A stretch of DNA of 12,967 nucleotides, taken from CAYQEC01 sp964569015 (GTDB lineage Bacteria > Actinomycetota > Acidimicrobiia > Spongiisociales > UBA5794). This document shows positions 6,521 through 12,967 of this stretch, one piece after another; position 1 is the stretch's first letter, and every line of letters starts with the position of its first letter. Below the pieces are notes generated by a model. The model searched no databases, was not told the DNA's origin, and saw only the letters and a program-made list of their open reading frames with translations. The position numbers and the translations under genes are program-made. The stretch lies in assembly GCA_964569015.1 (NCBI GenBank), contig CAZMSN010000050.1, forward strand, positions 1 to 12,967. Direction: 5' to 3'.

Positions 6521-7317
6521 ACCTCCACCGATCCTTCGCAGAGCAGCTCTCGCAGCGTGTTGGGCCCGACCCGGGGACCGGCGGCGACGGCGGCGCCGGC
6601 TTCGCCGTTGGCGGCCGCCGCCGTGGAGGCGTCGACGAACACGGTCACCAGTGGGGCAGCGGATCCATCGCCGTCACCGCCGGTCGCGGTGAGGGAATCG
6701 GTGGAGAGGGAGACCAGGGCATCGGCGTTGCGCTGACCCCGGCTGCACCGCGTGCCGCCGGGGAGCAGGGGGAACCGATCGGCCCGCTCATCGAGGGCGC
6801 GCTCGACGATGCGACCGTCGGCCCCCGGGAGTTGGCCGTGGAGGCGCCAGGCACTCTCGTCGAGGGTGGGCTGGAGCACCAGGTAGCGGTCGTTGAAGAT
6901 GCGCCGCTCTTCGTGCCCGCCCAAGCGCCGAATTCGGGCGGTGTGACGGCGCAGTTCTGTGATGTCGAATCGCCGTCCCTCATCGATCGGGTCGATGCCC
7001 GATGAGGCGAAGCGGGCGAGTTCGACCGCTCGGTCGAAGCTGATGTCCCCGGCGTCGAGGGCGGCGCGAACCGCGGGCCGATCGAGGAGCGAGACGGCGG
7101 TGCGGAAGAGCGCCGCCGCCGTCTCGGGAGCAATGTCGAGGCGTCCTGCGGTCCACTCGACCATGGAGCGACAACCGTCGGCGGTGGCGACCTGGCGTGC
7201 ATCGAGCTGTGCCAGCGCCGCCATCTGGATCGCCCGCAGCCGAGCGACGGCGGCCTCCGCCTCGAGCAAGATCTGCTCGAGGGTGTCGGTGGCGGTGGAG
7301 GAGATGGCGGCGTCCAT
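6521..7317 (-). CDS. DUF222 (13E12-type) HNH endonuclease-like protein, C-terminus lost in gap
   Basis: This is the N-terminal part of a DUF222 protein, a family abundant in Actinobacteria and usually ending in an HNH nuclease domain; its cellular role is poorly known. Seen: 265 codons up to the N run. The N-terminal half is helical, with AEAAVARLRAIQMAALAQLD and the block DGCRSMVEWTAGRLDIAPET, then DAGDISFDRAVELARFA. The last visible part, GPRVGPNTLRELLCEGSVE, normally comes just before the HNH region. ATG 7317 is the first convincing start by family resemblance, but it has no Shine-Dalgarno and a 7-bp palindrome stands right before it. A TTG at 7383 would add 22 residues. The gene is oriented against the flanking xdh and ssnA genes. 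Confidence 0.82.
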
Positions 7318-7319
7318 GA

Positions 7320-7339
7320 AGGCAATGTATCGATTGCCT
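7320..7339. promoter_or_regulatory. 7-bp palindrome just before the DUF222 start codon
   Basis: AGGCAAT-gtatcg-ATTGCCT is perfect over 7 bp with a 6-bp spacer and ends 2 bp before ATG 7317, where a Shine-Dalgarno would be expected. It may be an operator for the DUF222 gene, for the divergent ssnA gene, or an RNA hairpin. Confidence 0.35.
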
Positions 7340-7405
7340 GTGACAGAAAACGCTGATCGACAGCCGTCGGTCGGTGCGCTCAACCACGAGATCGCGGGAG
7401 TTCCA

Positions 7406-7435
7406 TCGACCCACGACGGCCGCCGGCGCTAGCTT
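7406..7435 (+). promoter_or_regulatory. Possible ssnA-ygfK promoter
   Basis: TCGACC (7406-7411) and TAGCTT (7430-7435) are 18 bp apart. The -10-like element fits the TAnnnT form common in Actinobacteria. Transcription would start about 20 nt before ATG 7465, leaving room for the GAGGAG ribosome site. This is weak evidence, but a promoter is needed here because the upstream gene is divergent. Confidence 0.25.
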
Positions 7436-7464
7436 GAGAGGGAGAACCGCGACGAGGAGTGAGC

Positions 7465-8487
7465 ATGGCGGCGACGACACCCGGCCTGGTCTGTGCCCAC
7501 CACCACCTCTACTCGGCTCTGGCGCGCGGCATGCCGGCGCCGCCGAAGACGCCGACAACCTTCCGGGAGATCCTCGAACAGATCTGGTGGCGCCTCGACA
7601 CTGCCCTCGACCTCGACATGATTCGCTGGTCGGCGATGCTCGGCGCCCTCGAAGCGCTCGAGGCAGGCACCACCGGCATCATCGACCACCACGAGTCCCC
7701 CGAGGCGATCGAGGGGAGCCTCAGCGTCATCGCCGATGCCTGCGCCGAGGTGGGCGTGCGCGTTCTCCCCGCCTACGGCATCACCGATCGCCACGGCCCG
7801 GACGGTGCCCGCCGCGGCCTCGAAGAGAACGAGCGATTCATCAAGGAGAGAGGGCGGGGCCTGGTCGGCATCCACGCCGCTTTCACTTGCACCGACGAGA
7901 CGCTGCAGGCCGCCGCCGGCCTGGCGGAGGATCTGGGGGTGGGGGTGCACGTCCACGTTGCCGAGGGCGTCGATGATGCCGACGCCCCACAACGGCTCGA
8001 GGGCCTCACCCGCGACGACTGGCTTCTCATCCACTGTGTGCACCTGCCCACCGATCACACGCTGCGGGGGACGATCGTGCACAACCCCCGCTCCAACCTG
8101 AACAACGCCGTCGGCTACGCCGACCCGGCCCGGTTCTCCAACCCGGTGGCGCTCGGCACCGACGGCATCGGCGCCGACATGATCGAAGCGTTCCGCCTCG
8201 CATACGTGATGCAGCGATCTGTCGGCGTCACCTGCGGGCCGGACACCGCCTGGGAGTGGCTCGCCACAGGGTGGGATCTCATGCCCGAGGCACGCGACGA
8301 CGAGGTCACCTGGTCCTACGAGCCGATGGATCCCTGGCACCTCGCCTTCACCGCCGGGGTTCGCCCTCTGGAGGTGAAGGTCGCCGGCGAGGTGGTCTTC
8401 AGCGACGGCGAGCCGACCCGGGTCGATGTCGCCGAGGTGCGGGCCAAGGCCCGCGAGCAGGCGACCCGTCTCCACGCCCGTCTCTGA
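7465..8487 (+). CDS. ssnA: SsnA-like amidohydrolase (purine/pyrimidine deaminase superfamily), short form
   Basis: This is a metal-dependent hydrolase of the cytosine/guanine deaminase (AtzA/TrzN-like) group, closest in my reading to SsnA. SsnA is encoded beside xdhD and ygfK in E. coli and in anaerobic purine-degrading loci; its exact reaction is not settled. Seen: 340 residues. Metal ligands are H12/H14 in GLVCAHHHLYSALARG (7-22), H164 in HVHVAEG, H190 or H193 in IHCVHL, and D233 in GTDG, with NPRSNLNN (207-214) near the active site. ATG 7465 has GAGGAG 5 nt upstream; a GTG at 7459 overlaps that site and is rejected. Odd: the HxH motif is almost at the N-terminus, so the roughly 55 residues forming the N-terminal beta-sandwich in SsnA (about 440 aa) are missing, and the C-terminal part is shortened too. 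It is coupled to ygfK: the TGA is part of the ygfK ribosome site. Confidence 0.82.
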   Translation: MAATTPGLVCAHHHLYSALARGMPAPPKTPTTFREILEQIWWRLDTALDLDMIRWSAMLGALEALEAGTTGIIDHHESPEAIEGSLSVIADACAEVGVRVLPAYGITDRHGPDGARRGLEENERFIKERGRGLVGIHAAFTCTDETLQAAAGLAEDLGVGVHVHVAEGVDDADAPQRLEGLTRDDWLLIHCVHLPTDHTLRGTIVHNPRSNLNNAVGYADPARFSNPVALGTDGIGADMIEAFRLAYVMQRSVGVTCGPDTAWEWLATGWDLMPEARDDEVTWSYEPMDPWHLAFTAGVRPLEVKVAGEVVFSDGEPTRVDVAEVRAKAREQATRLHARL

Positions 8488-8498
8488 GGAGTCTCACG

Positions 8499-11400
8499 AT
8501 GTCCGATCGTTTCCGCCCGATCTCGATGGAGCAACTGACGGGCTGGGTGTTCACCGAGCTGGAGCGGAAGGGATCGATCTTCGGCATCCCGCGCTCGGCC
8601 TTCTTCGTGCCCGACCCGGCGGATCGGTTTCGCGTCGAGACGTACGGCACGACCCTGGAGACGCCGTTCGGGGTGGCGGCGGGGCCCCACACCCAGATGG
8701 CACAGAACATCGTCGTGGCCTGGCTGGTCGGAGCCCGGTTTATCGAGCTGAAGACCGTGCAGACCCTCGATGAGCTGGCCGTCAACAAGCCCTGCATCGA
8801 CGTCGAGGACGAGGGCTACAACGTCGAGTGGTCCCAGGAGCTGAAGGTCTCCGAGTCGTTCGACGAGTACCTGCGGGCCTGGGTGCTCATCCACGCCCTG
8901 CACCATGCCCTCGGCTTCCCCGGGGAACGGCCCGGGATCATCTTCAACATGAGCGTCGGCTACGACCTCGCTGGCATCCTCCGCCCGAACGTGCAGTGGT
9001 TCCTCGACGCCATGCGGGACGCCTCGCAGTACCTCCCCGCCTACGTCGAGGTCGTGGCCGCCCACTACCCGCAGGTCCGCGACCTCGCCATTCCGGCACA
9101 GCTCTCGGACACGATCACCCTCTCCACGATGCACGGCTGCCCGCCCGACGAGATCGAGCAGATCACCACCTACCTGCTCGCCGAGCGCGGGCTGCACACC
9201 TCGGTGAAGTGCAACCCGACGCTGCTGGGGGCGGATCGGGTACGCCGCATCGTGCACGACGACCTCGGCTTCACCGACGTCCCGATCCCCGACGAGGCGT
9301 TCGGCCACGACCTGGAGTATGCCGACGCCGTGCCCATGTTCCACAACCTGCGCCGGGTCGCCGGCGCCCACGGGTTGACGTTCGGGCTCAAGCTCACCAA
9401 CACGCTGGAGGTGGAGAACTTCCGCACCGTCTTCGACCGCGACGAGACGATGTACATGTCGGGGCGGGCGCTGCACGCGGTGACCACCAACCTGGCGCAG
9501 CGCATCTCCGAGGAATTCCGCGGCGGGCTGCTGCTCTCATTCGCCGGCGGCGCCGACTGTTTCAACGTCGCCGATTTGCTGCGATCGGGAATGAGGACCG
9601 TCACCGTGTGCTCCGACCTGCTCAAATCGGGCGGCTACCTGCGGATGCTCCAGTACACGGAGAAGCTCGACGCGGCGCTCGATGCGGTAGGTGCCGCCGA
9701 TATCACGGACTTCGTCTGCCGGACCGCGATCCGTCAGGGCACGTTCTCCGAGTTCGCCTCGCTGTTGTACGTCGCCGTCCTCACCGACACGGGAGTCGCC
9801 CTCGACCTCGACGCCTGCCAGGCCCTGGCCGACCGGCTGGGCACGTTGCCGCCGGCGGCCGCCGCCGTCGACGTCATCGAGGCCTGGGCGGCAGAGGCGG
9901 GCCACAGCCAAGAACGCGTCGTCGAGATCGTGGCGTCGGCGGTGAAGGTGCTCGCCCGGGTGAACCTGCGGCAGTACGCCAACGCGGTCCGCAGCGACTG
10001 GCGCCTCCACAAGAGCTCGTTGCGGACCGACCGATCGAAGACGCCGCGCCAACTCGGCCTGTTCGACTGTGTGAAGGCGCCCTGCGTCGACGAGTGCCCG
10101 GTCGACCAGGCCGTGCCGCAGTACATGGCGGCGGTGCGGGAGGGGGATATGGCGAGGGCGGTGGCGCTGGCCCGGGAGGACAACCCGCTGCCGGCGATCC
10201 TGGGGCGGGTGTGCGACCACCTCTGCGAGAACACCTGCATCCGTACCCACCTCGACCAGCCGCTCGCCATCCGGGAGATCAAGCGGTTCATCATGTCCCA
10301 TGAGGACGAGCCTCACCTCCTTCCCCGCAAACCCGCCACCGGGGCGAAGGTGGCCGTGATCGGCGCCGGGCCCACTGGCCTGTCGGCCGCCCAGGAGCTG
10401 GCCTACGCCGGCTTCGAGGTGAGGGTGCTCGAGGCGCGTCCCTACCCCGGGGGCATGGTGGGAGGCGCCATTCCCGCCTACCGGCTTCCCCAGGAGCAGA
10501 TCGATCAGGACGTCGAGATCCTCCACCGGCTCGGGGCGGAGATCCGCTGTGGGCAGAAGGCCGGCGTCGACTTCTCGCTCGAAGACCTTCGGGCCGAGGG
10601 CTATCGATTCGTCCTGGTCGCCGTCGGGGCCCAGCTCGCCAAGCGCCTCGGTCTCGAGGGCGAGGACGCCGAAGGGATCATGGATGCTCTCCACTTCCTG
10701 CGCGGCGTGCGCGAGGAACAGCCGGTGCCGATCGGCGACCGGGTCGGGGTGATCGGCGCCGGGGACACCGCCATGGACTGTGCCCGCTCGGCGTTGCGGC
10801 TGGGCGCCTCCGATGTGTCGATCATCTACCGGCGCACCATGGACCAGATGCCGGCCGACCGGGAGGAGATCCGTGCCTGCCTCGAAGAGGGCGTCCACGT
10901 CGTCGAGCTCGCCAAGCCCGACTCGCTGCGCATCGAGGACGGGCACCTGGCCGGGCTCGTGTGCACCCGCACCGAGTACCGGGGCGATCGCGACGCCTCG
11001 GGCCGCAAGGTCCCCCACGACGTTCCCGGCTCGGAGTTCGAGATCCCGCTCGACACGCTGATCGTCGCCATCAGCCAGCATGCGGCGCTCGACTTCTTCG
11101 GCGACGAGACGCCGGTACTCACCTCCCGTGGGTACATCGAGGTCGATCCCGTCACCTTCGAATCGTCGATCCGGGGCGTGTTCGCCGGGGGCGATGTTGC
11201 CGCCGCCGGGCCGTCATCGATCGTCAAGGCCGCTGCCGACGGCAAGGCGGTCGCCGCTGCCATCGTGGCCGCCGCCGGCGAGCCGGAGACGCCGGAGACG
11301 GCCGGTTGGGTCGACGTCGACCTAGGCAGCCTGTTCGTGCGCCGAGCCCGCCGGGAATACCGGGTGCCCGTCACCCACACCCCGCTGCCGGTGCGCAACG

Positions 11401-12080
11401 ATTTCGGCGAGACCATCGTCACGTACACCGCGGAAGAAGCGAGGGTCGAGGCGGGCCGCTGCCTCGATTGCCACACCATGTGCAGCCTCTGTGTGGGGGT
11501 CTGCCCCAATCTCGCCCTGATGACCTACGAGATCGAGCCGTTCACGGTCGAGCTGCCGGAGCTGGCGGTGGACGGCGAGACGGCGGTGGCAGGGGAGACC
11601 GCCACGTTTCGTATCGGTCAGCGTCCCCAGATCGCGGTCCTCACCGACCTTTGCAACGAGTGCGGCAACTGCGTCACCGTCTGTCCCACCTCGGGCCGTC
11701 CCTACGTCGACAAGCCACGCCTCTACCTCGACCGTGAGGAGTTCATGGCGCAGAAGGACAACGCCTTCATGGTGTACGACGACGGGGAGGCGGCGGTGAT
11801 CGAGGCCCGTTGGGACGGGGAGACCCACCGGCTGGAGCTGAATGGCTCTGCCGAGTACGAGTCGCCGGCGTTCCGGGCCACGCTCGACGCCGAGACCTTC
11901 GCCCTCATCGAAGCGGTCCCGTCTCCGGGCGCCGCCGAGGGTCAGGCGCTGTCATTGCGCCGCGCCGCCACGATGTACGCGCTGCTGCGAGGGCTGAGCG
12001 ACTCGATGCCGCAGCTTCCCCGGGCCGTATCGAAGGCGGCCGCCGCCACCCGTGTCGCCCACCCCGGGTATCCGGAGTAG
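8499..12080 (+). CDS. ygfK: YgfK-like iron-sulfur flavoprotein oxidoreductase (putative selenate reductase subunit family)
   Basis: This is a cytoplasmic multi-cofactor oxidoreductase of 1193 residues. The family is annotated as a putative selenate reductase subunit and accompanies selenium-dependent purine hydroxylases; its true reaction is not known. Seen: a dihydroorotate-dehydrogenase-like barrel (about 40-400) with TPFGVAAGPHTQM (55-67), IELKTVQ (82-88), K237, K298 and SFAGGADCFN (347-356). Next comes a GltD-like module: Fe-S cysteines C524, C529, C533, C572, C576 and C580, FAD site GAGPTG (622-627), NAD(P) site GAGDTA (753-758) and GVFAGGDVAAAGPSS. Last is a ferredoxin part with C988, C991, C995, C998, C1002 and C1052, C1055, C1058, C1062, then TSGRPYVDK. 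ATG 8499 has GAGGAG 7 nt upstream, overlapping the ssnA stop. E. coli YgfK is, from memory, about 1030 residues, so this one is long. It may pass electrons between the xanthine dehydrogenase and a pyridine nucleotide (inference). Confidence 0.9.
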   Translation: MSDRFRPISMEQLTGWVFTELERKGSIFGIPRSAFFVPDPADRFRVETYGTTLETPFGVAAGPHTQMAQNIVVAWLVGARFIELKTVQTLDELAVNKPCIDVEDEGYNVEWSQELKVSESFDEYLRAWVLIHALHHALGFPGERPGIIFNMSVGYDLAGILRPNVQWFLDAMRDASQYLPAYVEVVAAHYPQVRDLAIPAQLSDTITLSTMHGCPPDEIEQITTYLLAERGLHTSVKCNPTLLGADRVRRIVHDDLGFTDVPIPDEAFGHDLEYADAVPMFHNLRRVAGAHGLTFGLKLTNTLEVENFRTVFDRDETMYMSGRALHAVTTNLAQRISEEFRGGLLLSFAGGADCFNVADLLRSGMRTVTVCSDLLKSGGYLRMLQYTEKLDAALDAVGAADITDFVCRTAIRQGTFSEFASLLYVAVLTDTGVALDLDACQALADRLGTLPPAAAAVDVIEAWAAEAGHSQERVVEIVASAVKVLARVNLRQYANAVRSDWRLHKSSLRTDRSKTPRQLGLFDCVKAPCVDECPVDQAVPQYMAAVREGDMARAVALAREDNPLPAILGRVCDHLCENTCIRTHLDQPLAIREIKRFIMSHEDEPHLLPRKPATGAKVAVIGAGPTGLSAAQELAYAGFEVRVLEARPYPGGMVGGAIPAYRLPQEQIDQDVEILHRLGAEIRCGQKAGVDFSLEDLRAEGYRFVLVAVGAQLAKRLGLEGEDAEGIMDALHFLRGVREEQPVPIGDRVGVIGAGDTAMDCARSALRLGASDVSIIYRRTMDQMPADREEIRACLEEGVHVVELAKPDSLRIEDGHLAGLVCTRTEYRGDRDASGRKVPHDVPGSEFEIPLDTLIVAISQHAALDFFGDETPVLTSRGYIEVDPVTFESSIRGVFAGGDVAAAGPSSIVKAAADGKAVAAAIVAAAGEPETPETAGWVDVDLGSLFVRRARREYRVPVTHTPLPVRNDFGETIVTYTAEEARVEAGRCLDCHTMCSLCVGVCPNLALMTYEIEPFTVELPELAVDGETAVAGETATFRIGQRPQIAVLTDLCNECGNCVTVCPTSGRPYVDKPRLYLDREEFMAQKDNAFMVYDDGEAAVIEARWDGETHRLELNGSAEYESPAFRATLDAETFALIEAVPSPGAAEGQALSLRRAATMYALLRGLSDSMPQLPRAVSKAAAATRVAHPGYPE

Positions 12081-12104
12081 GGCAGCGGGGTCCCGGTTCG
12101 GTCC

Positions 12105-12124
12105 TCCGGGTCTTGGCGCCCGGA
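12105..12124 (+). terminator. Weak hairpin after ygfK
   Basis: TCCGGG-tcttggcg-CCCGGA forms a 6-bp stem with an 8-nt loop starting 25 bp after the ygfK stop. No U-tract follows, so termination here is only a possibility. It sits just before the promoter of the next gene. Confidence 0.25.
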
Positions 12125-12126
12125 AT

Positions 12127-12165
12127 TCAACGGGTGTTGACCCAACAATTCAACAAATGTAGAAT
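12127..12165 (+). promoter_or_regulatory. Strong sigma-70-type promoter with overlapping dyads for the ABC-2 permease
   Basis: TTGACC (12137-12142) and TAGAAT (12160-12165) are 17 bp apart, both five of six to consensus. The -35 overlaps two dyads: TCAAC-gggt-GTTGA (12127-12140) and TGTTG-acc-CAACA (12135-12147). AATTCAAC is also repeated directly at 12124 and 12147. Such a layout suits repression by a TetR- or MarR-like factor, common for exporters. No regulator gene is visible in the window. Confidence 0.65.
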
Positions 12166-12200
12166 CCCTCCGTCTACGCACCCACACAAGGAGGTACGAC

Positions 12201-12967
12201 GTGTGGCCGATGATCGTCAAGGAGTTCCGCCAGCTCCGTCGGGACCGGCGCACCCTGGCGATGATGATCGTCATGCCGTTGATCCTGCTCACGGTCTTCG
12301 GCTACGCCGCCCGCTTCGACGTTGACGAGATCCCGACCGCCGTTGTGGGAGAGCAGGCCGATGCGCTCGTAGAACAGCTCCCGCCGTCGATCGACGTGGT
12401 CAGCATCGACACGGCCGGGAGCCGCGAGGACGCCCAGGAGGTGCTGCGCCGGGGCGAGGCCGCGGTGGCCATCTACGCAGGGCCGGACCCTGTGGTCTAC
12501 GTCGACGGGTCGGAGCTGTTCATGGCCCAGGCACTGCTGCGGCGAGCGCCGACGTTGCCGGCGCCGGTCGAGGTGATGTTCAACCCGGACCTGAGCACCG
12601 CGGTGGTGATGGTCCCGGCGCTCATCGGGCTGATCATGGCCTTCATCGGCACCGCCATCACCAGTCTCGGGGTGGTGCGGGAACGCGCCGACGGAACGCT
12701 CGAGCAACTCTCGGTGATGCCGCTCAAGCCCCGCGACGTGATCATCGGCAAGATCGCCCCGTACTTCCTGGTGGCGACGGTGGACATCGTGCTCATCACC
12801 GTCGCCGGACTGCTCGTGTTCGACGTCCCGTTCCGGGGTTCCGTGCTCGTCTTCGCCCTCCTGTCGTTCTTGTTCCTGTTGGTGGTGCTCGGGCTCGGGG
12901 TGCTCATCTCCACGCTGTCGCGTACCCAGGGGGAGGCCATCCAGCTCGCGTTCATGGTGATGCTCCC
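12201..12967 (+). CDS. ABC-2 type exporter permease, partial
   Basis: This is the membrane subunit of an ABC-2 family exporter (drug/antibiotic or lipid export type); it runs off the right edge after 255 codons, against about 370 in complete relatives. Seen: a short basic cytoplasmic start VKEFRQLRRDRRTL (6-19), TM1 about 20-36, an extracytoplasmic segment to about 133, then TM2 about 134-156, the family-typical ERADGTLEQLSVMPLKPRDV (161-180), TM3 about 184-207 and TM4 about 215-237. The start is GTG 12201, with a full AAGGAGG 6 nt upstream. Its own promoter and the 120-bp spacer separate it from ygfK, so it is probably not part of the purine operon. The partner ATPase should lie to the right. 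The substrate cannot be inferred. Confidence 0.9.
   Translation, partial: MWPMIVKEFRQLRRDRRTLAMMIVMPLILLTVFGYAARFDVDEIPTAVVGEQADALVEQLPPSIDVVSIDTAGSREDAQEVLRRGEAAVAIYAGPDPVVYVDGSELFMAQALLRRAPTLPAPVEVMFNPDLSTAVVMVPALIGLIMAFIGTAITSLGVVRERADGTLEQLSVMPLKPRDVIIGKIAPYFLVATVDIVLITVAGLLVFDVPFRGSVLVFALLSFLFLLVVLGLGVLISTLSRTQGEAIQLAFMVML

Noticed and set aside
5821..7383. A single 520-residue DUF222-GNAT fusion protein
   Set aside because: The frame is continuous only because the N run translates as unknown residues; the GNAT has its own ribosome site and GTG start.
8256..8498. N-terminal extension of YgfK into the ssnA gene
   Set aside because: The extension overlaps the ssnA coding region in another frame; ATG 8499 has a good ribosome site and begins the family-typical N-terminus.
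9537..11081. A 514-codon minus-strand open frame inside ygfK (and similar ones at 3346-4497, 4507-5796 and 8316-9476)
   Set aside because: These are antisense shadows of clearly recognisable genes, rich in G/A/R/H with no domain signature and no ribosome site.

Overview
The window comes from a high-GC actinobacterium, probably an uncultured one known from a metagenome assembly. The evidence is very strong G/C third-position bias, long open antisense shadow frames, a DUF222/HNH (13E12-type) protein typical of Actinobacteria, and a run of 100 Ns (6421-6520) that looks like a scaffold join. I cannot name the genus.

Left part (1-3085, minus strand). This is one apparent operon read leftwards: a small YkoF/MTH1187-type thiamine-binding-like protein (3079-2843), a small HTH_22 (DauR/YheO-type) DNA-binding protein (2839-2474) only 3 nt behind it, a BMP-family solute-binding lipoprotein (2349-1273), and the first 350 residues of a two-cassette sugar/nucleoside-type ABC ATPase that runs off the left edge. 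Permeases are expected beyond the edge. The BMP-ATPase spacer holds three hairpins, one closed by a UUCG loop.

Centre and right (3232-12080, plus strand). The main content is three genes that recur together in selenium-dependent molybdenum hydroxylase (SdMH) and anaerobic purine/urate catabolism loci such as the E. coli xdhD-ygfK-ssnA region: a fused [2Fe-2S]/molybdopterin xanthine dehydrogenase resembling the selenium-dependent subfamily, a short SsnA-like amidohydrolase, and a 1193-residue YgfK-like iron-sulfur flavoprotein. The BMP transporter, transcribed divergently from the xdh gene, is a plausible purine or nucleoside importer for the same pathway. This linkage is inference. No FAD subunit (YgfM type), SelD, YqeB or YqeC is present in the window.

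Between xdh and ssnA sits an oppositely oriented pair, a GNAT acetyltransferase and a DUF222 protein, interrupted by the N run. It either inserted into an ancestral xdh-ssnA-ygfK operon or reflects scaffolding. At the right edge an unrelated ABC-2 type exporter permease starts from its own promoter with near-consensus -35 and -10 elements and nearby dyads.

No tRNA, rRNA, CRISPR array, insertion sequence or phage gene was recognised.
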